A stretch of DNA of 64,000 nt from Prosthecomicrobium sp. N25 (GCF_037203705.1 NZ_JBBCAT010000002.1:372001-436000), one strand, 5' to 3'. Positions 39,359 to 49,518 are shown, counted from the first letter of the stretch. Translations and numbers: made by a program. Notes: generated from the letters alone by a model not told the origin.

Positions 39359-40078
39359 ATGCGGCTCCTCGTCACCCGGCCGGAGCCCGAGGCATCGCGG
39401 ACCGCCGAGGCCCTGCGGGCCCGCGGCCACGAGGCGATCATCGCGCCGGCGCTCGAGATCGTGGCCGACCGGTCGGTGCCGCTGCCGGCCGAGGGCGTCC
39501 AGGCGGTCGTGGCCACCAGCGCGAACGCGCCGGCGGCGCTGGCCGGCCGGCCGGATGCCACGCCGCTTCTCCATCTTCCCTTCCTGGCCGTCGGCGGCGC
39601 GACCGCTCGGGCGGCCCGGCGCGCTGGTTTCGACCGGGTCGTGTCGGCGGACGGCGCCGTCGGGGACCTCGCCGCGACGGTCGCCAGGTCGGTCTCGCCC
39701 GAGGGGGGGGCGCTCCTGTACGTGGCGGGCCGGGACCGCACCGGCGACCTGGAGGGGCTGTTGGAGAGGGCCGGGTTCGCGGTTCGGCTGGCGGAGGTCT
39801 ACAGGGCCGAGCCGGCCCGCGTCCCACCCGCCGAGGCCAGGGCCGCGCTCCTCGCCAACCGCGTCGACGGGGTGCTCATCTTCTCGAAACGGAGCGCCGA
39901 GACCGTAGTAAGTTGGCTGACTGAGTTGCGAGCCGGCGGAAATCCGGTGCATGTTGCCGTCCATGCCATCTCGGAGGCCGCCGCGGAGCCCTTTCTCCGC
40001 GCGGGTTTCGAGCGGGTTCGGGTGGCGGCCCGGCCGAATTCGGAAGCCCTTTTCGAGAGTCTCGAAAGGAACGATTGA
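39359..40078 (+). CDS. hemD: uroporphyrinogen-III synthase
   Basis: A 239-residue HemD, a two-lobed enzyme closing hydroxymethylbilane to uroporphyrinogen III. The family is weakly conserved; RLLVTRPEPEASRTAEALRARGHEAIIAPALEI at the N-terminus (residues 2-34), the VVATSANAP loop and the FSKRSAETV segment are typical. Identity is secured by position between hemC and the mitofilin homologue. Confidence 0.93.
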   Translation: MRLLVTRPEPEASRTAEALRARGHEAIIAPALEIVADRSVPLPAEGVQAVVATSANAPAALAGRPDATPLLHLPFLAVGGATARAARRAGFDRVVSADGAVGDLAATVARSVSPEGGALLYVAGRDRTGDLEGLLERAGFAVRLAEVYRAEPARVPPAEARAALLANRVDGVLIFSKRSAETVVSWLTELRAGGNPVHVAVHAISEAAAEPFLRAGFERVRVAARPNSEALFESLERND

Positions 40079-40207
40079 CCATCCATGGATCCCCCGGGGC
40101 CCCTGCCCCGTTTGAACAGGCCCGCCACGATCCCGCCGATACCTTCCATTAGGGGAGCCACGACCAGGGTGCGACCGCCGGACCGGCGGGCCGCAGGGAG
40201 ACGCTGA

Positions 40208-42415
40208 ATGAGTGCCAAGGACAAGGGCCGCCCCGGTAGCGGTCAGTCGGGATCCGGCAAGCGCCGCGACCCGGTGACGATCGACCTGAAGGCCACCTCG
40301 GTGAAGACCGGCCCCGGCCAGAGCCCTGCGCCGGCCGCCGGCGCCACGGGCCCGGTGCCCGAGACCGCGCCCGTCGTGCCGCCGGCTGTCGAGCCGGTCG
40401 AGGACGTCGTGGCGGACGCGCCCGCGACCCGGGCGCCCGCCGAGGCACCGGCGCCGGAGCCGGCGAAGGCCGCCGAGGCCGGTGCCGTGCCGGCCCCGGA
40501 AGTCTCCGCCCCGAACGAGGCGGCGCTCGCCGACGGCGCGCCCTCGGCCGGCGAGGCCGACGCCGCGCCCGCCGCCGCGCGCCCGACACCCACCGCAGAC
40601 GAGAGTTCGACAGCCCGCATGACCGAAACCCGACCCGAGACCGCCGCCGAGCCGCCCCGCGCCGCCGTCCCGCCCCGTGCGGAGGAGGGCGAGGCCGCGG
40701 CGGCCGTGCCGGCGCGCGAGAGGTCGATCGGAGGGCCGCTGGCGGCCGCCGCCGTGGCGGGTGCGCTGCTCGGCTTCGGCGGATCCTGGCTGCTCGCCCA
40801 TTCGGGCCGCTGGCCGGGGGGCGAGGGCGTCAACGCGCGCCTGGTCGACATCGAGCGGCGCCTGCAGGAGACCGGACGGGCCGACCCGCGCCTCGCGGAA
40901 GCGGAGCGTCGCGCCGACGCCGGCTTCCAGGCGGCCGGACGCGTCGCGGCACTCGATGCGCGCGTCGCCGAGATCGAAAAGAATTCGAGCCAGGTGCCCG
41001 ACCTGGCTATGCGGCTGGCCGCGCTCGACAAGGCGGCCACGGAGCGGGCCGGCCGTCTCGAGGCGGTCGAGGGCGACGTCAAGGCCCTCAAGAACGCCCC
41101 GCCGCCGCCGCCGAGCGTGCCGCCCGAGCGGGTGGAGGAACTGGAGAAGCGCTTCCTCGCCGAGCTCGCCATCGTGCGCGGCAACTTCGAGCAGGCCATG
41201 GACGCGGCGCGCAAGGATCTCTCGGGCGAGAGCGCCCGCATCGCCGAAAGCGCCAAGGCGCTGTCGGACCGGCTCGCGGCGGCCGAGAAGGCCACGCAGG
41301 ACGGGCTCGCGGCGGCCGCCAAGGCGACCGAGGAGGGCCTCGCGGCCGCGGACCGCACGTCGGCCGAGCGGGTCGCGGGCGTCGACAAGGCCGCAGCGGA
41401 CCGGGTGGCGGCGGCCGCCAAGGAAATCTCGGACCGGCTCGCGGCCGGCGACGCGGCGCTCGACGGGCGCATCGCGGAGCTCTCCAATACGGTGAAGACC
41501 GAGACGGCGCGGCTCGACGCGGTGCAGAAGGGGGCGGAGCGGACCGAGCTGAAGACCGCCACCTACGAGGACTACCGCAAGACCGTGGACGTGCTGTTCG
41601 CCCGGGTGGCCGCCTTCGAGGAGATGCGCAAGCGCCTGGACGGGGTCGCTGGGCAAGTCGCCGCGCTCGAGGAGCTGAAGGGCCGGGTCGAGGCCAATGC
41701 CTCCGGGCTGCAGGCGGCGACCGGCAAGATCGACCAGCTCGGCGGCCGAGTGGCGGCCGTTGACCAGCTCTCGGCCGCCGTCAAGGCGACCTCCGACAAG
41801 ACCGCGGCGGTGGAGAGCCGGTTCGGAACGATCTCCGACCGGATCGGGTCGATCGAGCAGTTCGCCCAGAAGGGTGCGGACGCGCGGACCGACGCCGTGC
41901 TGGCCCTCTCGCTCGGCGAGCTCAAGGGTGCGGTCGACAGCGGCCGGCCGTTCCCGACGGAGCTCACCACGGCGGCGACCGTCGGTCGCGGCCGGGTCGA
42001 TCTCGCGCTGCTCGAACCGCATGCGCCGAAGGGCGTGCCCACCACCGCGGCCCTGATCGACGGCTTCGGGTCCGTGGCGAAGCGCATCCTCACCACCACG
42101 GCGGCCGCGCAGGCCCCCGGCGGCGGCGAGGGTTTCCTCGACAAGATGCTCGGCCAGGCCAGCCAGGCGGTGACCATCCGCAAGGTCGGCGAGGCGTCCG
42201 GCGACAGCGTCGAGGCGCGGGTCGCCCGCATGGAGGACCGGCTGAAGGCGCGCGACCTGCCGGCCGCGCTCGCCGAATGGAAGACTCTGCCCGAGCCCGC
42301 CCGCAAGGCTTCGGCCGACTGGGGCGCGGCCGTCGAGGCGCGCGTCACGGTCGACAAGGCGATCCAGTCCGTGACCCAGTCCGTCGTCGCCAAGCTCGTG
42401 CAGACCGGCCAGTGA
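40208..42415 (+). CDS. mic60: bacterial mitofilin (Mic60) homologue, COG4223
   Basis: A 735-residue inner-membrane protein. A disordered alanine/proline-rich cytoplasmic part (1-170), one membrane segment (about 177-198), a long alanine-rich coiled coil (about 210-550) and a C-terminal mitofilin-type domain (about 560-735, with VLALSLGELKGAVDSGRPF and VARMEDRLKARDLPAALAEW). Alphaproteobacterial Mic60 is encoded between hemD and hemY and shapes intracytoplasmic membranes, as the mitochondrial protein shapes cristae. The layout and place here match exactly. Confidence 0.9.
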   Translation: MSAKDKGRPGSGQSGSGKRRDPVTIDLKATSVKTGPGQSPAPAAGATGPVPETAPVVPPAVEPVEDVVADAPATRAPAEAPAPEPAKAAEAGAVPAPEVSAPNEAALADGAPSAGEADAAPAAARPTPTADESSTARMTETRPETAAEPPRAAVPPRAEEGEAAAAVPARERSIGGPLAAAAVAGALLGFGGSWLLAHSGRWPGGEGVNARLVDIERRLQETGRADPRLAEAERRADAGFQAAGRVAALDARVAEIEKNSSQVPDLAMRLAALDKAATERAGRLEAVEGDVKALKNAPPPPPSVPPERVEELEKRFLAELAIVRGNFEQAMDAARKDLSGESARIAESAKALSDRLAAAEKATQDGLAAAAKATEEGLAAADRTSAERVAGVDKAAADRVAAAAKEISDRLAAGDAALDGRIAELSNTVKTETARLDAVQKGAERTELKTATYEDYRKTVDVLFARVAAFEEMRKRLDGVAGQVAALEELKGRVEANASGLQAATGKIDQLGGRVAAVDQLSAAVKATSDKTAAVESRFGTISDRIGSIEQFAQKGADARTDAVLALSLGELKGAVDSGRPFPTELTTAATVGRGRVDLALLEPHAPKGVPTTAALIDGFGSVAKRILTTTAAAQAPGGGEGFLDKMLGQASQAVTIRKVGEASGDSVEARVARMEDRLKARDLPAALAEWKTLPEPARKASADWGAAVEARVTVDKAIQSVTQSVVAKLVQTGQ

Positions 42416-42425
42416 GGAGTTGCCG

Positions 42426-44135
42426 ATGATCCGCCTGCTCGTCTTCCTCGGATTCCTCCTGGCGCTCGCCTTCGGATTCTCGTGGCTCGCCGACAACCCC
42501 GGGGAGCTCACGCTCGTCTGGGGCGGGCGCGAGCTGAGGACCGGCACCATGGTGCTGGCCATCGGCCTGGTCGCCTTCGTGATCGCCATCCTGGCGGTCT
42601 GGTCGATCCTCAACGGGGTCATCCGGGCGCCGAAGTCGGTCGGCTCCTTCTTCAGCCGGCGTCGGCGGGAGCGGGGCTGGCGGGCGCTGTCGAACGGCAT
42701 GATCGCGGTCGGGGCCGGCGACCCGCAGACCGCCGGCCGGCTCGCCGGGGAGGCGCGCCGGGTGCTCGGGGACGAGCCCCTCGCGCTTCTCCTCGAGGCG
42801 CAGGCGGCGCAGCTTTCGGGCGACCGGGCGGCGGCGCACGAGGCCTTCGAACGCATGCTCGAGACGCCCGAAACCAAGCTCCTCGGCCTGCGCGGGCTCT
42901 ACGTGGAGGCGGGCCGCTACGGAGACGCCGCGGCCGCGCGGCATTTCGCCGACGAGGCCAACACGCTGGCGCCGCGGCTCGCCTGGGCCGGCCAGGCGCT
43001 GCTCGAGTTCCAGTCGCAGGAACGGGACTGGGAGGGGGCGCTGTCGACCCTCGACCGGAACGCCCGCAACAAGATCGCCGACAAGCCGCAGACGAAGCGG
43101 CTCCGGGCGGTGATCCTGACGGCCCGTGCCCTGGAGCTGGAGCTCGGCGACCCCGATACGGCGCGCAACCTCGCCCTCGAGGCGCACGGGCTGGCGCCCG
43201 ACCTCGTGCCCGCCGCCGTGCTGGCCGGCAGGCTCCTGACGCGGGCGAACGACATCAAGCGGGCCTCGCGAGTGCTGGAGGCGACCTGGAAGCTCTCGCC
43301 GCACCCGGAGCTCGCGGAGGCCTATGCGCATGTCCGGTCCGGCGACAGCGCTCAGGACCGGCTGAGCCGGATCAAGGATCTCATCCGGGTGCGCGCGCAC
43401 CATCCCGAATGCGCCTTCGCGCTCGCCCGCGGCGAGCTCGACGCGCGCAATTTCGCGGCGGCGCGGGCCGCCCTGAAGCCGGTGATGTCGCCGGCGCCGA
43501 CGCGACGCGCCTGCCTGCTGATGGCCGAGATCGAGGAATGCGAGCACGGGGCCTCCGGACGGGTCCGGGGCTGGCTGACGCGCGCGGTCCGTGCCCCCCG
43601 CGATCCGGCCTGGATCGCCGACGGCTACGTGTCCGACCACTGGATGCCGGTCTCGCCGGTCTCCGGGCGGGTCGACGCCTTCGAGTGGCGTGTGCCTCCG
43701 GAGGAACTCGCAGCCCCGATCAGCGACCGCATCGACGATGCCGAGGAGGCCTTCGAGGAGAGCGGCACGCTGATCCCCCTGGAGAGCGCCCACCCTGCGG
43801 CGAAGCCGGCCGCGCCGGCCGAACCGCCTCCGGTCTCCCCGCCGGCTCCGGTCGCCGAGGAACTCGCGAAGCCCGTGGCCGCGGCCCCGGCGGCCGAACC
43901 CGCGCCGGCGGCGCCGGCCGCCCTGGCTCCGGCGCCCTCCGGCATCCCGGCGTCGACGCTGCCCACGCAGCCCCCCGCTGCCGACAAGGTCGTGGTCCTG
44001 CCGAAGGGCGGGGACGGCGCCGCGCAGCGGTCGTCGTCCTACGTGTTCCGCTCCGCGCCGGACGATCCCGGGCCCGACACCGCCGAGGGACACGAGGCGG
44101 ACGAACCGAGCAAGCGGTTCCGGCTGTTCTCCTGA
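42426..44135 (+). CDS. hemY: HemY-like TPR membrane protein
   Basis: A 569-residue protein with two N-terminal membrane segments (about 1-20 and 40-65) enclosing NPGELTLVWGGRELRTG, the HemY_N signature, followed by TPR-like helices (about 95-400) and a proline-rich tail with a final KRFRLFS. Linked to haem synthesis by gene position, but not the enzyme protoporphyrinogen oxidase. GAGGAG lies six bases before ATG 42426. It closes the hemCD-mic60-hemY operon. Confidence 0.92.
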   Translation: MIRLLVFLGFLLALAFGFSWLADNPGELTLVWGGRELRTGTMVLAIGLVAFVIAILAVWSILNGVIRAPKSVGSFFSRRRRERGWRALSNGMIAVGAGDPQTAGRLAGEARRVLGDEPLALLLEAQAAQLSGDRAAAHEAFERMLETPETKLLGLRGLYVEAGRYGDAAAARHFADEANTLAPRLAWAGQALLEFQSQERDWEGALSTLDRNARNKIADKPQTKRLRAVILTARALELELGDPDTARNLALEAHGLAPDLVPAAVLAGRLLTRANDIKRASRVLEATWKLSPHPELAEAYAHVRSGDSAQDRLSRIKDLIRVRAHHPECAFALARGELDARNFAAARAALKPVMSPAPTRRACLLMAEIEECEHGASGRVRGWLTRAVRAPRDPAWIADGYVSDHWMPVSPVSGRVDAFEWRVPPEELAAPISDRIDDAEEAFEESGTLIPLESAHPAAKPAAPAEPPPVSPPAPVAEELAKPVAAAPAAEPAPAAPAALAPAPSGIPASTLPTQPPAADKVVVLPKGGDGAAQRSSSYVFRSAPDDPGPDTAEGHEADEPSKRFRLFS

Positions 44136-44331
44136 GACCTCGACGCAAGGCCCGCCGGGAGGACCGGGAGGTCCTCCCCATGGTCGGGGGCACCCCCAAT
44201 GGGGCTCTCACGGATCGTCCGGTGTCCACCCCGGAGATCTGTACGTGCCACGTTGACCGGGACAAATGCCAAGACGTCGGGTTGCCCCGGCCCGGATTTC
44301 CGTAATGGCAAAACCACAAAATTAAGAACTC

Positions 44332-44372
44332 TGACCCATAGTAATATTTGAATATCGAATGAGCATGGGTCA
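44332..44372. repeat. inverted repeat TGACCCAT / ATGGGTCA in an AT-rich gap
   Basis: TGACCCAT (44332-44339) and ATGGGTCA (44365-44372) are perfect 8-bp arms 25 bases apart. They enclose an unusually AT-rich stretch and lie just before the ATG at 44379. A regulator site or a stem-loop over the ribosome site is possible. The 240 bases before it, after hemY, hold no gene. Confidence 0.55.
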
Positions 44373-44378
44373 GGGCCT

Positions 44379-45512
44379 ATGGGTTCACTCGTTGCAGCTC
44401 GGGCCGCGTTGGCCGGCCTGATCGCGGCCGCGACGGCTCTTTTCGGCGGCACTGCCGTCGCGACGGCCGCGGACCCGGTGACCTTGAAGGTCGTCGGCGG
44501 CCTGGCCGGAATCCGGCAATATTCGGAGTTCGAAGAACCGTTCTGGCGGGTCGAGATGCCGGCCCGCACGGACGGTCGCGTCCGCGCGATCATCCACCCG
44601 TTCGACGGCAGCGGGCTGAGAGGGCAGGAGATGCTCCAGCTCATGCGCCTTGGCGTGGTGCCGTTCGGGACCGCGATCCTCAGCATGGCGGCGGCCGACG
44701 AGCCGGAACTGGCGATGGCCGACCTGCCGGCGCTCAATCCGGACCTCGAATCCCTGCGGACCACCGTCTCCCTGTACCGGCCCCGGCTGAAGCGGCTCCT
44801 GGCGGAGCGCTACGGCATCGAACTCCTGGGCGTCTACACCTATCCGGCGCAGGTGCTCTACTGCACCGGCGCCTTCGACGGCCTCGGGGATCTGGCAGGC
44901 CGGCGCATCCGGACCTCCTCGGCCGCGCAGTCCGACATGATGGCGGCGCTCGGCGCCGTCCCGGTCATCCTCCCCTTCGCGGAGATCGTCCCGAGCCTCC
45001 GGCGCAAGGTCGTGGACTGCGCGGTGACCGGCACGCTCAGCGGCAACGAGATCGGCCTCTACGAGGCGACGAGCCACATCCACGCCATGGCGATCAGCTG
45101 GGGGCTGTCGATCTTCGGGGCGAACCTGTCGGCCTGGGACGGGCTACCGCCGGACGTGCGCGGGGCGGTGCGGTCCGGCGTCGAGGAGCTCGAGCGGCGG
45201 ATCTGGGCCGCCGCGGAGAGCGATACGACCCTCGGCTTCGCGTGCAATGCCGGCTGGCCGTCCTGCACGACGGCCCGGCGCGGCCGCATGACCATCGTGC
45301 CGGGGCGGGCGACGGACGACGAGAAGCGTCGGCGGCTCCTGCAGGACACCGTCCTGCCGCGCTGGATCGACCGCTGCGGCGCCGATTGCGTGCAGGCCTG
45401 GAACGAGACCCTGGCGCTCAACAGCGGCATCCGGGTCTGGCTGGACCGCGCCTCGGACGCCGCCAGGACCGAGCCGGTGCGGCTTCGGTCCGAATTGCCG
45501 CGGGTCCCGTGA
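44379..45512 (+). CDS. orphan TRAP-type solute-binding protein
   Basis: A 377-residue periplasmic protein with a signal peptide (cleavage after about residue 31, ATAAD) and a DctP-type fold: LGDLAGRRIRTSSAAQSDMMAALGAVPVILPFAEIVPSLRRKVVDCAVTGTL read over about residues 168-220 carries the clamp arginine. No dctQM genes are near. Instead a membrane GGDEF-EAL enzyme begins 40 bases downstream, so it may serve as the ligand-sensing partner of that enzyme, an inference from order. Confidence 0.85.
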   Translation: MGSLVAARAALAGLIAAATALFGGTAVATAADPVTLKVVGGLAGIRQYSEFEEPFWRVEMPARTDGRVRAIIHPFDGSGLRGQEMLQLMRLGVVPFGTAILSMAAADEPELAMADLPALNPDLESLRTTVSLYRPRLKRLLAERYGIELLGVYTYPAQVLYCTGAFDGLGDLAGRRIRTSSAAQSDMMAALGAVPVILPFAEIVPSLRRKVVDCAVTGTLSGNEIGLYEATSHIHAMAISWGLSIFGANLSAWDGLPPDVRGAVRSGVEELERRIWAAAESDTTLGFACNAGWPSCTTARRGRMTIVPGRATDDEKRRRLLQDTVLPRWIDRCGADCVQAWNETLALNSGIRVWLDRASDAARTEPVRLRSELPRVP

Positions 45513-45552
45513 TGGCGGCCGCAGGCGTCCCGACAAAGGCCGAGGTGACCCC

Positions 45553-48500
45553 GTGCTCCGACGCCGCCTGATCCTCGCCGTCCTGGTCGGCACCGGGCTC
45601 GTCATCGCGACGTTGCTCGGCGGCACCCTGCTGGTCCTGTCGCGCGCTGAGGACGCGGCCTGGCGGGGGGCCCGGGAGAGCCTGGATCGCAGCGCGCGGA
45701 CCGCGGAGGCGATCGTCAACCGGCACCTGCTCCAGGTCGACGGAGCGCTCGCGAGCCTGCCGGGGCTGATGCCGGCCCGGGACTGGGACGATCCGGCGGC
45801 CGCCTCGCGGCTGCTGAAGGGCCTCAACTTCCAGACCTTCGCGTTCCGCGACCTCCTCATCCTGGACGGTGCGGGCAACGTCCAGGCGGCGGGGCGGCAT
45901 CGGCCGACGGGACGGACCTCGCCGATCGGCGCGGAGGCGGCCGCGGCGGCGACCGACACCGGCATCGGCACCCTGATCGGGCCGATCCGGGAGGCGCAGA
46001 CCGGCGACTGGGCGGTCTACCTCGTCAGGGCCCTCGTGATGCCGGGACGCGAGACGGTGATCGCCGCCGCCGAGATCCCGATCGGCTTCATCACCACGCC
46101 CCTGGCGAGCCTCGGCGACACGCCGGGGCTCAGGATCCGGATCGAGCGTCCGGACGGGCACCTCTACGCCAGCCTGCCGCACGCGGAGCTGGCGCTCGGG
46201 CGCAAGGGACCGCCGCTCGGCCGCCCAGGGCGAGTCGAGAGGGGCGAGGCGGTGGACGGGGAGGGTCGGCGGCTGGAGGTGCTGGCGACCCGCCGCTCCA
46301 CCCTCTACGCGGGCGTCGACGTGGCGCTCGACCTGGACACCGGCGTGGCGCTCGGCTCCTGGTCGCGCGAACGGGAGCGGATCACCCTGGCGGCGACCCT
46401 CGCGGCCCTGGTCATTCTCGCCTTCGCGGGGGCTCTCGTGGTCGCCCTGCGGCGGCAGGACCGGCTCGACCGGGAGCGGATCAGTGCCCAGGACCGGCTC
46501 GCGGAGGCGGTCGAGGCGATGTCGGACGGCTTCGTCATGTGGGACGAGGAGGACCGCCTGGTCACCTGCAACCGGCACTACCTGGATCTCTACGCGCTCA
46601 GCGCGCCATACATGGTCCCGGGCGCCACGTTCAGCGAGATCATGCGCCAGGGGGCGCTCGCCGGGCAGTATCCGCAGGCCGGCGACGACCTCGAGGGCTT
46701 CGTCGAGCGGACCGTGGCCTGGCACCGGGCCGGCAAGGGGACGATCGAGCGGCTCCTGCCGGACGGGCGCTGGCTCCTGGTGACCGAGCGGCGGACCGCC
46801 AACGGCGGCTATGTCGGCATCCGGACCGAGATCACGGCCCTGAAGAAGGCCCTCTCCGAGGTGGCGCTCGCCAACGAGAAGGTGCGGGCGACCATGGCGG
46901 AGATGCAGCACCAGAACCTGCTGTTCGACACGGCGCTGCGCAACATGCCGCACGGGCTGCTCATGGTGGACGCGGAGAACCGGGTCATCGTCTCGAACCG
47001 GCGCTTCGCCGACCTCTTCGGTCTCGACGCGGACCGCGACCTGCACGGCTGCCGCCTCGCCGACGTCTTCGCGACCGACGAGGAGGGCGCCCTGCAGGAC
47101 CGGCTGGCGGCCCGGCAACGCTCCATCGCGTCGCGGGCCGCGGCAGCGAGCTTCGTGGTCGTCGACCGGCAGGGCCGCGCGGTCTCGGTCACCCAGCGGC
47201 CGATGCCGGACGGCGGTTTCGTGGCCATCTACGAGGATGTCACCGAGAAGCAGCAGACTGAGGCGCAGGTGCGCTACCTGGCGCACCACGATCCCCTGAC
47301 GGGGCTGCCGAACCGGGTCCTGTTCCGCAAGGAGCTGGAGGAGCGGCTGAGGGGCTCTTCGCGCGAGAACGGGCTCGGGGTCCTCTACCTCGACCTCGAC
47401 AAGTTCAAGGATGTCAACGACACGATGGGTCACCCGACCGGCGACGCGCTGCTGACGGCGGTGGCGGAGCGGCTCCGGCGAAGCCTGCGCGACTCGGATC
47501 TCGTCGCGCGGCTCGGGGGCGACGAGTTCGCGGTGGCGCTCGGCGGCCCCCGGATGGCCCAGAAGGCGCGCGACGTCAGCCGGAGGGTCATCGCGGAACT
47601 GTCCCGGCCCTACCGGCTTGGCGACCGGACCGTCAACATCGGGGTCAGCATCGGGGCCGCCGTGGCGGGGCGGGCCACGCCCGACGTCGACAGCCTGATG
47701 AAGAACGCGGACCTGGCGCTCTACGAGGCCAAGGCCAGCGGCCGCGGCACGGTCGCGATGTTCCGGCCGGCCTTCGCGGCCAAGCTGCACGAGCGGCTGG
47801 AACTGGAAAGCGACCTGCGGGGCGCCCTCGCGCAGGCGCAGATGGAGCTCGACTACCAGCCGCTCTTCCACCTGGAGAGCCAGCGCGTGGTGGGCTTCGA
47901 GGCGCTCTTGCGCTGGAACCACCCCGGACGTGGCCGGATCGCGCCCGCGGCCTTTGTCCCGCTCGCCGAAGACACGGGCCTGATCGACGAGATCGGGCTC
48001 TTCGCCCTCGACCGGGCCTGCCGGGACATTGCGCCGCTGCCGGACGTGAAGGTCGCCGTCAACCTGTCGCCCATGCAGCTTAAGTCGCCGACGCTCACCC
48101 GGTCCGTCCTCGACGCGCTCGCCGGGTCCGGCCTGGCGCCGACGCGCCTGGAACTGGAGGTCACCGAGACCGTGCTCCTGGAGGAGGACGAGCGCATCCT
48201 GGCGACGCTGCACGGCCTCCGCGAGGCGGGGATCCGCATCGTGCTGGACGACTTCGGCACCGGCTACTCGTCGCTCGCCTACCTGCGCCGGTTCCCCTTC
48301 GACAAGATCAAGATCGACAAGGTGTTCGTGCGCGACGCGACGAGCCGGCCAGACTGCGCGGCCATCGTGACCTCGATCATCGATCTCGCCCAGCGCCTCG
48401 GCATCGGCACCACGGCGGAAGGGATCGAGACGCAGGAACAGCTCGACCTGGTGCGCCGCCTGGGCTGCACGGAGGGGCAGGGCTACCTTCTCGGCGAGCC

Positions 48501-48585
48501 GGCGTCGGCCCTCAACGCGGTCAAGACGCTGAGGGACGAGGCCGCCGTCAAGCGGCCCCGTCTCCTGGTGGCGCAGGCCGGATGA
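45553..48585 (+). CDS. membrane diguanylate cyclase/phosphodiesterase with PAS domains
   Basis: A 1010-residue protein: TM1 (about 7-29), periplasmic sensor (about 30-275), TM2 (about 277-300), two PAS domains (about 310-430 and 460-565), GGDEF domain with RLGGDEF (GGDEF at 655-659) and EAL domain (EAL at 783-785, then DDFGTGYSSL). An inhibitory RxxD site (RDSD, 646-649) sits five residues before GGDEF. Both active sites look intact, so it should make and break cyclic di-GMP. GTG start; probably an operon with the binding protein upstream. Confidence 0.95.
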   Translation: MLRRRLILAVLVGTGLVIATLLGGTLLVLSRAEDAAWRGARESLDRSARTAEAIVNRHLLQVDGALASLPGLMPARDWDDPAAASRLLKGLNFQTFAFRDLLILDGAGNVQAAGRHRPTGRTSPIGAEAAAAATDTGIGTLIGPIREAQTGDWAVYLVRALVMPGRETVIAAAEIPIGFITTPLASLGDTPGLRIRIERPDGHLYASLPHAELALGRKGPPLGRPGRVERGEAVDGEGRRLEVLATRRSTLYAGVDVALDLDTGVALGSWSRERERITLAATLAALVILAFAGALVVALRRQDRLDRERISAQDRLAEAVEAMSDGFVMWDEEDRLVTCNRHYLDLYALSAPYMVPGATFSEIMRQGALAGQYPQAGDDLEGFVERTVAWHRAGKGTIERLLPDGRWLLVTERRTANGGYVGIRTEITALKKALSEVALANEKVRATMAEMQHQNLLFDTALRNMPHGLLMVDAENRVIVSNRRFADLFGLDADRDLHGCRLADVFATDEEGALQDRLAARQRSIASRAAAASFVVVDRQGRAVSVTQRPMPDGGFVAIYEDVTEKQQTEAQVRYLAHHDPLTGLPNRVLFRKELEERLRGSSRENGLGVLYLDLDKFKDVNDTMGHPTGDALLTAVAERLRRSLRDSDLVARLGGDEFAVALGGPRMAQKARDVSRRVIAELSRPYRLGDRTVNIGVSIGAAVAGRATPDVDSLMKNADLALYEAKASGRGTVAMFRPAFAAKLHERLELESDLRGALAQAQMELDYQPLFHLESQRVVGFEALLRWNHPGRGRIAPAAFVPLAEDTGLIDEIGLFALDRACRDIAPLPDVKVAVNLSPMQLKSPTLTRSVLDALAGSGLAPTRLELEVTETVLLEEDERILATLHGLREAGIRIVLDDFGTGYSSLAYLRRFPFDKIKIDKVFVRDATSRPDCAAIVTSIIDLAQRLGIGTTAEGIETQEQLDLVRRLGCTEGQGYLLGEPASALNAVKTLRDEAAVKRPRLLVAQAG

Positions 48586-48594
48586 GGCCCGGCG

Positions 48595-49518
48595 TCAGCG
48601 GAAGAGGTCGCGGTCGATCTCGGCGAAATAGGCCGGTGCCGGCAGGCCCCGGCGCCGGCAGGCCGCGATCAGGGTGTTGCCGAGCAGGGTCGCGATGGTC
48701 ATCGGGCCGACGCCGCCGGGGACCGGCGTGATGTGTCCGGCGACGGCTGCGGCGCTCTCGTAGTCCACGTCGCCGACGAGCTTGGTCTTGCCCTCACCCT
48801 TCTCGGGGGCGGGGACGCGGTTGATGCCGACGTCGATGACCGTCGCGCCGGGCTTGATCCAGTCGCCCTTCACCATCTCGGGAATGCCCACGGCAGCCAC
48901 CACGATGTCGGCGCGGCGGCAGACGGCGGGCAGGTCCTTGGTGCGCGAATGCGCGATCGTGACGGTGCAGTTGGCCTTGAGCAGGAGCTGGGCCATCGGC
49001 TTGCCGACGATGTTGGAGCGGCCGACCACGACGGCGTCGAGCCCCGAGAGCTTGCCGAGGGTAGCGCGCAGCAGGATCATCGAGCCGTAGGGGGTGCAGG
49101 GGACCAGGCTCCACTGGCCGGTTGCCAGCTTGCCGACGTTGACGACGTGGAAGCCGTCGACGTCCTTCTCGGGCGTGATCGCCTCGAGCACCTTGGCGCT
49201 GTCGATGTGCTTGGGCAGGGGCAGCTGCACCAGGATGCCGTCGACCGCCGGATCGGCGTTGAGCTTAGCGATGAGCGCGAGGAGATCGGCCTCGGCGGTG
49301 GCCGCGTCGAGCTTGTGCTCGATCGAGTTCATGCCGACCTCGACGGTCTGCTTCGCCTTGGAGGAGACGTAGACCTTGCTGGCCGGGTCCTCGCCAACGA
49401 GCACGACCGCGAGGCCGGGCACGAAGCCGTGGTCGTTCTTCAGGCGGGTCACTTCGCCCGCGACCGCGGCGCGCAGCGCCTCCGCCTGGGCCTTGCCGTC
49501 GATGATCTCAGCCGTCAT
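48595..49518 (-). CDS. folD: bifunctional methylenetetrahydrofolate dehydrogenase/cyclohydrolase
   Basis: A 307-residue FolD, interconverting methylene-, methenyl- and formyl-tetrahydrofolate. The folate-site lysine is in [13 protein letters not shown], and [26 protein letters not shown] (NADP site) and [12 protein letters not shown] are intact. It is convergent with the GGDEF-EAL gene, nine bases between. A perfect 16-bp palindrome lies about 105 bases upstream of its start. Confidence 0.97.
   Translation of the reverse strand: MTAEIIDGKAQAEALRAAVAGEVTRLKNDHGFVPGLAVVLVGEDPASKVYVSSKAKQTVEVGMNSIEHKLDAATAEADLLALIAKLNADPAVDGILVQLPLPKHIDSAKVLEAITPEKDVDGFHVVNVGKLATGQWSLVPCTPYGSMILLRATLGKLSGLDAVVVGRSNIVGKPMAQLLLKANCTVTIAHSRTKDLPAVCRRADIVVAAVGIPEMVKGDWIKPGATVIDVGINRVPAPEKGEGKTKLVGDVDYESAAAVAGHITPVPGGVGPMTIATLLGNTLIAACRRRGLPAPAYFAEIDRDLFR

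Noticed and set aside
39311-42877. A long minus-strand open frame opposite hemD, mic60 and hemY
   Set aside because: It is a shadow of the third-position GC bias of the real genes; no family motif is seen.
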